The notes below the pieces were generated by a model. The model did not search any database. It worked only from the letters and a program-made list of their open reading frames with translations, and was not told the origin of the DNA. This document shows, piece by piece, positions 50,676-59,397 of a stretch of DNA of 64,000 bases. Location of the stretch: assembly GCF_002982135.1 (NCBI RefSeq), contig NZ_CP019981.1, forward strand, positions 868,001 through 932,000, written 5' to 3'. The position numbers were made by a program, and so were the translations under genes. Source of the DNA: Pediococcus inopinatus. GTDB lineage: Bacteria; Bacillota; Bacilli; Lactobacillales; Lactobacillaceae. Within the stretch, counting starts at the first letter, position 1; each line of letters begins with the position of its first letter.

Positions 50676-52469
50676 TGAAGGTACTGTCTTGGTATTTCCT
50701 TGTAACTGATACATGTCAAAGTACATGCCATGCTTAGCAAGTAATTCATCATGCGTTCCCCGTTCAATAATTCGTCCATGTTTCAACACTAAAATTTGAT
50801 TAGCATCCTGAATTGTTGAAAGACGATGAGCAATCACAAGTGACGTTCGGCTCTGACTCATTTTTCTCAAACTGCCTTGGATCATGTCTTCTGTTTCAGT
50901 ATCAATATGGGCAGTTGCTTCATCCAAGATTAAAACTTTCGGATCACCAACTACCGTACGGGCAAATGAGATTAATTGACGCTGACCACCAGAGTATTCC
51001 GCTCCTCGTTCAATCACTTTGTTATGGTATCCGTTTGGTAATTCTTCAATGAAATGATCTGCTTGAACAAATTGTGCAGCACGGCGAATATCATCATCGG
51101 TAATCTCGTCATTATACATACGAATATTAGAAGCAATGTCTCCATAGAATAAAAATGGTTCTTGTAAAACTAACCCAATCTTCTTGCGCAATTCTGCTGC
51201 CGGATACTCACGAATATCATGGCCATCAACCAAAATCTGTCCAGACTGAAATTCATAAAATCGCATTAATAAATTGATTGTGGAACTCTTGCCACTACCA
51301 GTCGATCCAACTAACGCAACTGTTTCTCCTGGATTAACCGTAAAATTAATGTCATTCAAAACATTATTTTTACCGTCATATGAAAAAGTAACGTGTTTAA
51401 ATTCAATTTTTCCTTCTGTAATTTCAAGATTCGACTTTTCATTTTGCTTAGGCTGATAATTTTCATTATCAAAAATCCGCAAAATTCGGGTACTTGCTAC
51501 AAGACCATCCTGAAAAGTCGATAGATAATCCATCATTGAAGACATTGGATTATAAAAGCTGTCAATATAACTTACAAACGCATAGATAACCCCCGCAGCT
51601 ACTGGTTCCTTAAACGCATTAATTCCAAACAGTCCTAAGGCAATAACGACACCAAGGGCATACATTAAATTAATGATAGGATTTAGTAATAAAGAATTCA
51701 TCCGAATCATCGAAAACCTAGCAAACAGATAATCATTATTGGTTTTTTCAAATTCCGTTTCAATCCTTTTCTCCTGCCGAAATTGTTGAATAACACCAAT
51801 TCCAACTAATGATTCACTAATTTTTGTATTTAACTGACTCAAGTTTTCCCGCATTCTTCTGTATACCGTTGAACTATATTTTTGGTAGAACCAAATTATG
51901 AAAACCAAAAATGGCAGTAATACTAATGTTGCCCAGGTAATTTTGACATTGGTTGTAAACATCGCCACTAGGGCAGATGCCATTCCGAAAACTCCCACAA
52001 TAAGAGTCAAAAATAAAGTCCAAAAGTCCTGCAAACTCATCGTATCGTTTGTAACCCTAGAAACAATTGAGCCTGCCGGCGTTGCATCAAAATAACTCAT
52101 ACCTAATTTATGCAACTTTCTAAATAGCAGGACACGCACTCTTTCTAATGTCCTTTCGGCTCCCATGGCGTACAAAAAGGTTTGACCAAACTGAAAAATA
52201 GCCTGCAAAATTGCGCCCATAAAATACAAGCCGGCAAACAAGAACATTATGGAAAGCGGCGTTGAACTATGAACCAAGAAATGATCCATATAGTATTGAA
52301 TCAATCTTGGAAGCAAAATATTGATTACACTCACAATTCCTGCAAAGATAATGGCAACCACAAATTGTTTCCAAAAAGGTTTCGTAAACGGTAGCATCCG
52401 TTTAATTGTGTGAAATTGCTCTTTAACGGTCATAGTATGCGACCAAATTGATTCTTTTTTATTCTGCAT
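50673..52469 (-). CDS. ABC exporter half-transporter (canonical ATPase site)
   Basis: A 598-residue half-transporter with six membrane segments (about residues 38-320) and a nucleotide-binding domain. Walker A is GSTGSGKSS, the signature YSGGQRQ, Walker B KVLILDEATAHID with the catalytic Glu intact, and the switch His in VIAHRLST. It forms a pair with the upstream gene, overlapping it by 11 bases, and resembles heterodimeric multidrug or lipid exporters such as LmrCD and BmrCD. Substrate cannot be told. The start ATG at 52469 follows AAGGAGG. Confidence 0.9.
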   Translation of the reverse strand: MQNKKESIWSHTMTVKEQFHTIKRMLPFTKPFWKQFVVAIIFAGIVSVINILLPRLIQYYMDHFLVHSSTPLSIMFLFAGLYFMGAILQAIFQFGQTFLYAMGAERTLERVRVLLFRKLHKLGMSYFDATPAGSIVSRVTNDTMSLQDFWTLFLTLIVGVFGMASALVAMFTTNVKITWATLVLLPFLVFIIWFYQKYSSTVYRRMRENLSQLNTKISESLVGIGVIQQFRQEKRIETEFEKTNNDYLFARFSMIRMNSLLLNPIINLMYALGVVIALGLFGINAFKEPVAAGVIYAFVSYIDSFYNPMSSMMDYLSTFQDGLVASTRILRIFDNENYQPKQNEKSNLEITEGKIEFKHVTFSYDGKNNVLNDINFTVNPGETVALVGSTGSGKSSTINLLMRFYEFQSGQILVDGHDIREYPAAELRKKIGLVLQEPFLFYGDIASNIRMYNDEITDDDIRRAAQFVQADHFIEELPNGYHNKVIERGAEYSGGQRQLISFARTVVGDPKVLILDEATAHIDTETEDMIQGSLRKMSQSRTSLVIAHRLSTIQDANQILVLKHGRIIERGTHDELLAKHGMYFDMYQLQGNTKTVPS

Positions 52470-54222
52470 CTAGTTCACCCTCCTTCGCAATTTTGGTTTC
52501 CATTTGCTGCCTATGGAACATATCTTGATACCAACCATCTTGTGCCAATAATTGTTCATGCGTTCCTCGCTGAATAATTTTGCCATCATCCAGGACCAGG
52601 ATTTCATTTGCATTCATGACACTGCTCAATCGGTGAGCAGCAATAATGGTCGTTTTTCCTTTCCGTTCTTGGCGCAATTCCTGTAGAATCTCATGTTCTG
52701 TTTCACCATCAACTGCGGAGAGTGCATCATCTAAAAGAAGTACTTCCGGGTTGATAATGAGCGCCCGTGCAATAGCAAGCCGCTGCCGCTGACCACCAGA
52801 TAAGGAAACGCCTTGTTCGCCAACCTCAGTATCAAATTGAGCAGGTTGCTCTAAAATATCTTCATACAGATCACTTTTTTTTGCAGCTTCTTCTACTTCT
52901 TCATCGGTTGCAGAAAAGTCCCCAAATTTAATGTTGTTTTTAATTGTGTCAGAGAATAGAAAACTTTCTTCTGGAACGTAACCAAGTGAAGGCAAATATG
53001 AATTCAACGCATAATCCTTAATATTAATTCCACCGACAGTTATCGCACCTTTATACTCATCAAATTCACGCAAAACAAGCTTCATAATTGTTGATTTTCC
53101 AGTTCCAACTTTTCCAACCAACCCAATGGTATTTCCTGCAGATAATTTAAAATTAACGTTATCCAAACTACTTTTTTCATCACCCGGATAAGTAAAGGAT
53201 TGAATTGCAAAATCTAAATCGCCAGTCGCCCGTTTCTTCACAGCGTGTTTATCGTCAATAATGCTGGATTTGGCGTGGAGTAACAAATTAACCCGGTCGT
53301 AACTAGCATTACCACGTTCCATAATGTTAAATAGATTTCCAATCGCAAACATTGGCCAAATTAACATTGTAATATAAGAAATAAACGAAACTAGTTGTCC
53401 AATATTGATTACATTATGCACAACAAACGATCCCCCAACAACAAGGGTAATCATGTAAGAAATTCCAATCAAAATTGTGGTCATCGGGTTAAACAGAGCA
53501 TCCAAAGCATTTACTTTTCGATTAATTTTTATGGTCTGATCAATTAGTTTTTCAAAATCAACTGTATCTTCTTTATCTTGTCCAAGGGATTTGATGACTT
53601 TGATCCCCATAATACTTTCCTGCGCTTTATTATTTAGCTTAGAAAATGCCGCTTGTGATTTTCGAAAGGCAATATGAATTTTAGTCCCCAAATAACCAGC
53701 AGTTACCGCAAGAATTGGGAACGGAATCATTGCCAGAAGTGTCAATCGCCAGTCAACAAGGGCCATCATGGCAATAATTGTTGTAATCCCTGTAATAATT
53801 GAATCGGCAAACGAAAGAATTCCAGAACCCGCAACCTGTTGAATCGCCTGCAAATCATTCGTAGCATGAGCCATTAAATCACCAGTTCGATGTTCTTGAT
53901 AGAAGGTTTGGTCCATCTGCATGTAGTGGGTAAAAAGGCGACTTCGTAATGTTTTTTCAAGGCGAGCTGCCCCACCAAATATTCTTGAACGCCAAACAAA
54001 CCGAAAAAGATACTGGAGAATACCAACAGTCGCCAAAATGATTAACGAAAAAACTAGCGTTGACGCACTCAATTTTCTTGTGCTAATTACTTGCACTAAA
54101 TTACCAATAATCTTAGGCGGTAAAATGTTTAAGACAGCAACAAGCAGGAGAAAGATGACTCCAATAAGGTAATTCCATTTTTCTATCTTAAAAAACCAAG
54201 CTAATTTATGAAAGATTGACAC
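52459..54222 (-). CDS. ABC exporter half-transporter (degenerate ATPase site)
   Basis: A 587-residue half-transporter, first gene of the pair. Six membrane segments (about 18-310) precede the nucleotide-binding domain with Walker A GKVGTGKST, signature LSGGQRQR and Walker B EVLLLDDALSAVD. The residue after the Walker B Asp is Asp rather than the catalytic Glu, which is typical of the degenerate partner in heterodimeric exporters. The start is GTG at 54222 behind AGGAGG. Confidence 0.9.
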   Translation of the reverse strand: MSIFHKLAWFFKIEKWNYLIGVIFLLLVAVLNILPPKIIGNLVQVISTRKLSASTLVFSLIILATVGILQYLFRFVWRSRIFGGAARLEKTLRSRLFTHYMQMDQTFYQEHRTGDLMAHATNDLQAIQQVAGSGILSFADSIITGITTIIAMMALVDWRLTLLAMIPFPILAVTAGYLGTKIHIAFRKSQAAFSKLNNKAQESIMGIKVIKSLGQDKEDTVDFEKLIDQTIKINRKVNALDALFNPMTTILIGISYMITLVVGGSFVVHNVINIGQLVSFISYITMLIWPMFAIGNLFNIMERGNASYDRVNLLLHAKSSIIDDKHAVKKRATGDLDFAIQSFTYPGDEKSSLDNVNFKLSAGNTIGLVGKVGTGKSTIMKLVLREFDEYKGAITVGGINIKDYALNSYLPSLGYVPEESFLFSDTIKNNIKFGDFSATDEEVEEAAKKSDLYEDILEQPAQFDTEVGEQGVSLSGGQRQRLAIARALIINPEVLLLDDALSAVDGETEHEILQELRQERKGKTTIIAAHRLSSVMNANEILVLDDGKIIQRGTHEQLLAQDGWYQDMFHRQQMETKIAKEGELDAE

Positions 54223-54275
54223 GAGTTACTCCTCCTAATATTACTATCTTCTATAATTTGTCCATTTTTTGGCAA

Positions 54276-54308
54276 CAAAAAAAGGACAAAAAATAATCTT
54301 TGTCCTTT
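54276..54308 (-). terminator. Terminator after yneF
   Basis: A 10-bp stem (AAAGGACAAA at 54281-54290 with TTTGTCCTTT at 54299-54308) and a 7-base T-run on the minus strand, upstream of the ABC pair. Confidence 0.85.
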
Positions 54309-54332
54309 ATCATTCATAAAATCTGTCTAAAA

Positions 54333-54560
54333 CTATTTTTGATGTTTAGATTGGTTCTGCATAGAAGTCATCATTTGATGTAACTTCTTTTGTGATGGTT
54401 TTTGTCCCATTTGCAACATCATAGTTCGTAACATATCTTCATTGATTGGAGGATTATTCTTAAGATAGCTTTCCATATATTTACGAGCAGCAAAGAAACC
54501 ACCTACTGCTCCGACTAATACCGCAATAACGACGATTAAAATCCAAATTCCTGTTGACAA
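54333..54560 (-). CDS. YneF family protein (UPF0154)
   Basis: A 75-residue protein with one N-terminal membrane segment (about residues 4-25, followed by [13 protein letters not shown]) and a cytoplasmic tail with [24 protein letters not shown], the conserved mark of UPF0154. Function is unknown. The start is TTG at 54560, nine bases after GGAGG. It has its own promoter, which contains a palindrome (54583-54605), and its own terminator. Confidence 0.92.
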   Translation of the reverse strand: MSTGIWILIVVIAVLVGAVGGFFAARKYMESYLKNNPPINEDMLRTMMLQMGQKPSQKKLHQMMTSMQNQSKHQK

Positions 54561-54578
54561 TGTCCTAACCTCCTATCA

Positions 54579-54606
54579 ATTATGTATACTACTCTATAGT
54601 ACACAA
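54579..54606 (-). promoter_or_regulatory. yneF promoter with internal palindrome
   Basis: Minus strand: -35 TTGTGT (54601-54606), 16-base spacer, -10 CATAAT (54579-54584). Inside it lies an inverted repeat, TGTATACTA - 5 bases - TAGTACACA (54583-54605, one mismatch), a likely operator. Confidence 0.55.
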
Positions 54607-54615
54607 AAACTTCGT

Positions 54616-54657
54616 AAAATAAAAGAGGTCGATCTGATTTATCTATCAGTACCTCTT
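54616..54657 (-). terminator. Terminator after the DUF896 gene
   Basis: AAGAGGT and ACCTCTT close a stem with inner CTGAT/ATCAG pairing; the minus-strand tail is TTTTATTTTA. Confidence 0.72.
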
Positions 54658-54720
54658 ATTCTATCATTAAATTTAAATAAGAAAAGATTAAATGATTATT
54701 ACAAAACTAAATGATAAATT

Positions 54721-54975
54721 TTAATCATCACGAAGACCCTTTTTACGTTGAACTTCTTTCACCTTTTCGGGTGTAACTTCCTTACCGCTCTTGTCAAAAA
54801 CCTGCATCATTTCAACTTGGCTCTTAAAGCCTTCTCTAAACCGTTTTAAATACCTTTGACGCAGATCTTTTCGCTCAATAATTTCCAAATCTGTTAATCC
54901 GTCACTTTTTGCTTTATGTGCTAGTTCATTAATCCGTTTGATTAACTTCTGAAATTCTTCATCTGATTTAGCCAA
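54721..54975 (-). CDS. DUF896 family protein (YnzC-like)
   Basis: An 84-residue protein with the DUF896 pattern: INELAHKAKSDGLTDLEIIERKDLRQRYLKRFREGFKSQ in sense, seen as a helical hairpin. In Bacillus the relative YnzC is encoded next to lexA and the SOS gene yneA; function is not established. The frame opens with GTG at 54984, but GGGAG is too close to it; the TTG at 54975 is eight bases away and gives (M)AKSDEEFQK. It is divergent from lexA with the LexA box between. Confidence 0.9.
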   Translation of the reverse strand: MAKSDEEFQKLIKRINELAHKAKSDGLTDLEIIERKDLRQRYLKRFREGFKSQVEMMQVFDKSGKEVTPEKVKEVQRKKGLRDD

Positions 54976-55004
54976 TTTAATCACTCCCGATTTCTTTATA
55001 CATA

Positions 55005-55033
55005 ATTCTACACTGTTAATGACTTTTTTTCAA
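55005..55033 (-). promoter_or_regulatory. Promoter of the DUF896 gene
   Basis: Minus strand: -35 TTGAAA (55028-55033), 17-base spacer, -10 TAGAAT (55005-55010). The LexA box lies 12 bases upstream of the -35, so the regulator may affect both directions. Confidence 0.65.
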
Positions 55034-55044
55034 AAAAACAAACC

Positions 55045-55058
55045 CGAACGTTTGTTTG
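55045..55058. promoter_or_regulatory. LexA (SOS) box
   Basis: CGAAC-GTTT-GTTTG matches the Firmicutes LexA consensus CGAAC-N4-GTTCG with one mismatch and overlaps the lexA -35. Confidence 0.85.
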
Positions 55059-55084
55059 AATACTAAATTTACATATGGTAAAAT
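55056..55084 (+). promoter_or_regulatory. Promoter of lexA
   Basis: -35 TTGAAT (55056-55061), 17-base spacer, -10 TAAAAT (55079-55084), overlapped by the LexA box. Confidence 0.72.
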
Positions 55085-55112
55085 GAAAGCAAGAAAACGC
55101 GAGGTGCTCACA

Positions 55113-55742
55113 ATGTCAAAAACATCTGAAAGCAAGCAATTTGCTGTGCTTCGGTTCATATATGATAAAGTAAACGAAAAAGGATATCCTCCGACCGTCC
55201 GAGAAATTGGCGAAGCTGTTTCCTTATCCTCTACTTCTACTGTACATGGCCATATTGAAAGATTGCAAAAAAAAGGGCTTCTACAAAAGGATCCTACAAA
55301 ACCACGGGCTTTAGAAATTACACCTGCTGGTTTAGAAGAACTGGGCGTTAGTGTAACACCTAACAAAATCCCAGTATTAGGAACTGTCACTGCCGGAGAA
55401 CCTATCTTAGCAGTTGAAGAAGCCACTGACTTTTTTCCCTTACCACCAGAATTTGAGCATGAGGACGGGGACTTGTTCATGCTAAATATCCGTGGTGAAA
55501 GTATGATTCAGGCTGGTATTCTAAATGGTGACCAAGTAATTGTGCGCAAACAAACTTCTGCAGATAATGGCGACATTGTGATTGCAATGACTGAAGAAAA
55601 TGAAGCCACTTGCAAACGATTCTTTAAAGAATCAGATCATATTCGTTTACAACCTGAAAATGATACGATGGCACCAATTATTTTAGATAACGTCAGTATT
55701 CTTGGTCGCGTCGTTGGCTTATACAGAGATCAAATTTATTAA
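55113..55742 (+). CDS. lexA: SOS repressor LexA
   Basis: A 209-residue LexA. The N-terminal winged helix (residues 1-70, with [22 protein letters not shown]) binds SOS boxes; the C-terminal S24 peptidase domain cuts itself when RecA is active. The cleavage bond is Ala94-Gly95; the catalytic dyad is Ser130 (RGESM) and Lys168 (ATCKRF). The frame runs back to 55056, but ATG at 55113 behind GAGGTG is correct. A LexA box in its promoter implies autorepression. Confidence 0.97.
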   Translation: MSKTSESKQFAVLRFIYDKVNEKGYPPTVREIGEAVSLSSTSTVHGHIERLQKKGLLQKDPTKPRALEITPAGLEELGVSVTPNKIPVLGTVTAGEPILAVEEATDFFPLPPEFEHEDGDLFMLNIRGESMIQAGILNGDQVIVRKQTSADNGDIVIAMTEENEATCKRFFKESDHIRLQPENDTMAPIILDNVSILGRVVGLYRDQIY

Positions 55743-55749
55743 AATAAAT

Positions 55750-55797
55750 AATGGGCTTCAATAAAGTTAGTTTTTTCTATCTTTATTGAAGCCCATT
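55750..55797. terminator. Bidirectional terminator, lexA/glycerate kinase
   Basis: A perfect 17-bp stem (55750-55766 with 55781-55797) with a 14-base T-rich loop. The last codons and stop of the converging glycerate kinase gene lie inside one arm. Confidence 0.9.
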
Positions 55798-56931
55798 TAA
55801 TTTAGAACAAAAGAGAAAGTTTTTAGCTAACCATTCACTTGCCTGACGAATGTTTTCAGGTCCCCTACTTAACGTCTGATCAACCAACTTTTGACCGTCA
55901 TTTATATTTTTAACCAGTGTGATATTTTTAGGTAAGTCACCTAAATTCGAGGAAACTTTCCCTGCTAAAATAATTACCTGACACTTAGGATTTATTTGCA
56001 AAGCCATTTCAGCAATTCCAAATGGAACTTTTCCATTTTTTGACTGCGTATCAAATGACCCTTCCCCGGTAATTATAAAATCTGCGTCTTCACAATCTTT
56101 TTTGAAATCTAGTAATTCCAAGATTGTTTTAATACCGGATGTCAGCTGTGCGCTAAAAAATGTTTTCAAGCCATAGCTCAAACCACCTGCACCACCAGTT
56201 CCCCAATCGTCTGCAAAATCTAGATTCAAATCTTGCTGAACTATTAAGGAAAAGTGGTGGAGATTTTCTTCAAGGATTTTTTTATCATCGGATGAAGCTC
56301 CTTTTTGTGTTCCAAATATATTAGTTGCGCCCTCTGGACCTAAAAGAGAATTCGCCACATCATTTAAAACAGTTACCGGTACTGATAGGACGTCTTTTTC
56401 AGGTGTCACAATCGTTTTAAGTTCACCCAAGCCGATATTTCCTAGAGGAATTGGTTCTCCAAATTTGTTCAACAACTGGTACCCAAGTGCCATAGCAACA
56501 CCTGCACCACCATCATTTGTGGCACTGCCGCCGACCCCTAAATAAATCTTTTTGGGGTGATAAGTAAGACAGGCTTTAATGAGTTGCCCAGTTCCATAAG
56601 TTGTGGCGCTAAATGGGTTAAGCTCAGAACTATTCAAATGTTCAATTCCACTCGCCGATGCCATATCAATCACAGCCACACCACTATTTGTGATTCCAAA
56701 TTGGGCTTGAATAGGACGACCTATTGCGTCCAAAACTTCACGAGAATATAGTTCTCCCTTCAAGTGGTCCATAAGCACTGACATTGTGCCTTCCCCACCA
56801 TCTGCCATGGGCAAGGACACAATGTCAATTTGCTGCTTGGCTTGTTTCAACCCAGCCACAATCTGTTTAGTTGCCAGTTTAGCCGTCATACTATTTTTAA
56901 AAGAATCTGGTGCCACAATAATTTTCATCAT
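55783..56931 (-). CDS. Glycerate kinase (GlxK/GarK family)
   Basis: A 382-residue glycerate kinase that phosphorylates D-glycerate with ATP. IVAPDSFKNSMTAKLA, PMADGGEGTM, GVGGSATNDGGAGVAMALGY and GEGSFDTQSKNGKVPFGIA are all family marks. Two ATGs begin the frame (56931 and 56928); either is possible behind AAGG. The C-terminal codons form part of a shared terminator. No glycerate or glyoxylate pathway genes are beside it. Confidence 0.93.
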   Translation of the reverse strand: MMKIIVAPDSFKNSMTAKLATKQIVAGLKQAKQQIDIVSLPMADGGEGTMSVLMDHLKGELYSREVLDAIGRPIQAQFGITNSGVAVIDMASASGIEHLNSSELNPFSATTYGTGQLIKACLTYHPKKIYLGVGGSATNDGGAGVAMALGYQLLNKFGEPIPLGNIGLGELKTIVTPEKDVLSVPVTVLNDVANSLLGPEGATNIFGTQKGASSDDKKILEENLHHFSLIVQQDLNLDFADDWGTGGAGGLSYGLKTFFSAQLTSGIKTILELLDFKKDCEDADFIITGEGSFDTQSKNGKVPFGIAEMALQINPKCQVIILAGKVSSNLGDLPKNITLVKNINDGQKLVDQTLSRGPENIRQASEWLAKNFLFCSKLNGLQ

Positions 56932-56944
56932 TTAAACCTTCATT

Positions 56945-57187
56945 TCACTGCTGCTTTTCCTCATCTAATTCTACTCGGACAATTTGAACATGCTTACAAT
57001 CCTTTACTTCTACAACCGTATTATACTGAATTAATGTCGCTTTGTAACGGTCACGACGATCAATTTGTAAAATTTCAACTACGAGCTTAGTGCTTAATAT
57101 GTTTATTATTTTGCCAACAAAAGGATAATCTAAATCATCACAATTCACACATTTTATCAACATTCCAATCTTGAGTTCAGACAGCAT
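56945..57187 (-). CDS. Small protein resembling DUF2187
   Basis: An 80-residue protein without membrane segments. Its order of strands, VGKIINILSTKLVVEILQ then YNTVVEVKDCKHVQIV, resembles the small KOW/SH3-like DUF2187 proteins of Firmicutes, but the match is by eye only. Two cysteines (residues 13 and 16, CVNC) form a CxxC pair near the N-terminus and a third is at about 64. It lies 13 bases upstream of glycerate kinase and may be co-transcribed with it. The start ATG follows GGCGGTG. A minus-strand TTGTAT-17-TTATTA near 57210-57240 could be its promoter. Confidence 0.55.
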   Translation of the reverse strand: MLSELKIGMLIKCVNCDDLDYPFVGKIINILSTKLVVEILQIDRRDRYKATLIQYNTVVEVKDCKHVQIVRVELDEEKQQ

Positions 57188-57279
57188 TTAATCACCGCCA
57201 ATCATTAGTTTAACTATATAATAACAATAAGAATACTCATAATACAATCTATAACCTTCGTCATAACGTATTTTCTCGA

Positions 57280-57308
57280 TTGTACTTTCAGTTTTTTTGC
57301 GCGATAAT
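57280..57308 (+). promoter_or_regulatory. Promoter of the 57340 gene
   Basis: -35 TTGTAC (57280-57285), 17-base spacer, -10 GATAAT (57303-57308), 31 bases before the ATG. Confidence 0.65.
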
Positions 57309-57339
57309 ATAAGAAAACATCCATACAAGGGGAATAATT

Positions 57340-57957
57340 ATGTTATTTTTGTTCATCATGGCAATTTTTGCACTCATTTTATCCATTCTTAGACTTTCAA
57401 TGGTCATTCAAAATGGCGAAAATTTAATTTCACCAATTTTACTTATTTTAGTTTGTGCTGGGCTCATTATCTATAGTGGGATTAACCTACCTTTCTGGCA
57501 TAACTCTAAATCAAATAGCACCACAAATAATACTTCTACTGCGCTAGTTTCCAAATCTTCCAAAGACTTTTCAAGTGCTGGTACAAATGCCTTTCCAGAT
57601 GGTTCAGACAAGCAGAAAAACGCGGCTCAGTCTGTTAAAGCCCACAATATTCTTACCTCTCTTCAAAAAAATTACAACGGTACAGGAACAGTTACTTTCG
57701 TTAAAGGAACTAAGGAATATCGGGTTAAACCAACTAACAAAGATTTTGTCAGCTCGTTAAAGGCTTTAATAAAAACACCAGCTAATGCAAAAGAAGCTAA
57801 CTTCGATCAAGTAGTCACAAACTTTAAAAAACTTTCCTTATCCATTAAAAAGAATTTAGGAAGTGGCTATTCAGTTTCATTGATGAATCCCAACAAAGAA
57901 GATCAGCCAATCTTAACAGCTAAAGATGGTGTCATTACTTATAACTATTTCAAATAA
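57340..57957 (+). CDS. Membrane-anchored protein of unknown function
   Basis: A 205-residue protein I do not recognise. Two hydrophobic segments (about residues 1-22 and 29-48) make an N-terminal hairpin. A Ser/Thr/Asn-rich linker (about 54-80) leads to a domain of about 120 residues with a mix of helices and strands (GTGTVTFVKGTKEYRVKP; NFKKLSLSIKKNL; GYSVSLMNPNKEDQPILTAKDGVITYNY) that has no catalytic motif I can see. The linker suggests the domain is outside the cell if both ends cross accordingly, but topology is uncertain. It has its own promoter, AAGGGG ribosome site and terminator. Confidence 0.75.
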   Translation: MLFLFIMAIFALILSILRLSMVIQNGENLISPILLILVCAGLIIYSGINLPFWHNSKSNSTTNNTSTALVSKSSKDFSSAGTNAFPDGSDKQKNAAQSVKAHNILTSLQKNYNGTGTVTFVKGTKEYRVKPTNKDFVSSLKALIKTPANAKEANFDQVVTNFKKLSLSIKKNLGSGYSVSLMNPNKEDQPILTAKDGVITYNYFK

Positions 57958-57967
57958 TCAGTTAACT

Positions 57968-58014
57968 AAAAGGGGCCGCGCATCCATCCGATGCACGGTC
58001 CCTTTTGTTTTTTT
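57968..58014. terminator. Terminator between the 57340 gene and mvaS
   Basis: A long stem (AAAAGGGG, CCG, GCATC with GATGC, CGG, CCCTTTT) is followed by TTTTTTT on the plus strand and A-rich sequence on the other side. The stop codon of mvaS overlaps the T-run. Confidence 0.85.
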
Positions 58015-59185
58015 AAACTTCTCGCCGTCGATATAAACGCTGCTGATCTTTTTGACCCGCTAGATAAAACTTAGCAGAATCCAATTTATCATTAGTCACA
58101 AAATTATCGTCAGTCAAAGGCATCTGTGAATTAAACATAGTTTCATACTCAGAAATTGAAAGTTCTTCCCGATCTTCTAGCACTTTTTTGATTGATCCAC
58201 TTTCAATTGCAGTTTGAAAATTTGTTTGAAGAGTTGCCACATAAAACTCGCCTTCCGCTCCAGATCCATAACTGAATAGGCCAATTTTTTGTCCACTTTT
58301 CAGGTTCTCACTATTAACTAGGAGAGAAAGTAAGCTTAAGTATAAGGAACCCGTATATAGATTCCCAACCTCACGGCTAAAAATACGTGAATATTCAAAT
58401 TCTCTTAATAGTTGGTTTGCATGCCGTTCATCGGTCCTATTTAAGACAGATTTCAGGGCCTTTAATCCCATCTTTGTGTAAGGAAGATGAAAAATAACTG
58501 CCTGTAAATCGGCAAGTGAAGATTTGGTTTTAGTTTGGTATTCGGTTAATGTCCGATCAAAAAAATCGATGTATTCTTGAGAAGAATACTTACCATCCAC
58601 TACGGCCTCTGTTGCATATAATGGCCGCCAAAAATCCATGATATCTGCCGTGTAATGGGCGGATGGCTCTTCGATTGCCAAAATTTTAGGATCTGCACTA
58701 ATGATCATGGCTACCGCACCGCCACCCTGAGTTGGTTCACCGGCCGTATGCAAGCCGTATCGCGCAATATCAGAACCAACGACCAAAACTTTACTGGCTG
58801 GATGTGCAAGGACATGATCTTTAGCAAGCTGAATTCCCGCCGTCATTGCATAGCAAGCTTGTTTAAGTTCTACACTTTGAATATCGGCGCGCAATTGCAA
58901 CAAATGCTGCAGATAGATTGCTGCAGATTTCGAATTGTCGATACCAGACTCCGTTCCAAACAAAACTAGATCAATCTGATCGCGGTTATTGTCATTAATA
59001 ATTTGGTCAGCAGCATTGGCCGCCATTGTGACCGCGTCTTGTGTATTTGGAATAACCGCCTGTTTACTCTGACCAATCCCAATCAAATACTTTCCAGGTT
59101 CTTCATGACGGGCTTTTGCCAACTTCGCCATGTCCACATACCATCTAGGTGTGTAAAATCTAATTCGATCTATTCCAACTTTCAC
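58013..59185 (-). CDS. mvaS: Hydroxymethylglutaryl-CoA synthase
   Basis: A 390-residue thiolase-fold HMG-CoA synthase that condenses acetyl-CoA and acetoacetyl-CoA in the mevalonate route to isoprenoids. The catalytic Glu79 (FGTESGIDN), Cys111 (KQACYAM) and the His in FHLPYTKMG are present. The start is GTG at 59185 behind GGAGG. No other mevalonate genes are in the window. Its product feeds the undecaprenyl pathway that uppS belongs to. Confidence 0.95.
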   Translation of the reverse strand: MKVGIDRIRFYTPRWYVDMAKLAKARHEEPGKYLIGIGQSKQAVIPNTQDAVTMAANAADQIINDNNRDQIDLVLFGTESGIDNSKSAAIYLQHLLQLRADIQSVELKQACYAMTAGIQLAKDHVLAHPASKVLVVGSDIARYGLHTAGEPTQGGGAVAMIISADPKILAIEEPSAHYTADIMDFWRPLYATEAVVDGKYSSQEYIDFFDRTLTEYQTKTKSSLADLQAVIFHLPYTKMGLKALKSVLNRTDERHANQLLREFEYSRIFSREVGNLYTGSLYLSLLSLLVNSENLKSGQKIGLFSYGSGAEGEFYVATLQTNFQTAIESGSIKKVLEDREELSISEYETMFNSQMPLTDDNFVTNDKLDSAKFYLAGQKDQQRLYRRREV

Positions 59186-59298
59186 CGCAACCAGCCTCCG
59201 TTTTCCGTTAAGTTCTTGCTATAGTTATTTTATCATACTCAATTTAACTGCCAAACGATTCAGAAAACCTTTTAACTAAAACCTAAGCATTGTTCCAA

Positions 59299-59364
59299 TT
59301 AATCTATAATATTATTTTCAATCATGCTTAAAACGGCTGGTGGAAATGCATATAAATCATCCAT
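59299..59364 (-). CDS. Possible small ORF, 21 residues
   Basis: An ATG at 59364 behind AAGGA opens 21 codons (MDDLYAFPPAVLSMIENNIID) just after the broken amidohydrolase gene. It could be a small peptide, the remains of a longer gene or chance. The rest of 59225-59397 shows nothing else. Confidence 0.2.
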   Translation of the reverse strand: MDDLYAFPPAVLSMIENNIID

Positions 59365-59397
59365 GTTTATCGATCTTCCTTAATTTAACAATACCTA

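Noticed and set aside
55016..55480. A 154-codon frame on the minus strand antisense to lexA
   Set aside because: It covers the lexA promoter, LexA box and N-terminal domain; composition follows lexA on the other strand.
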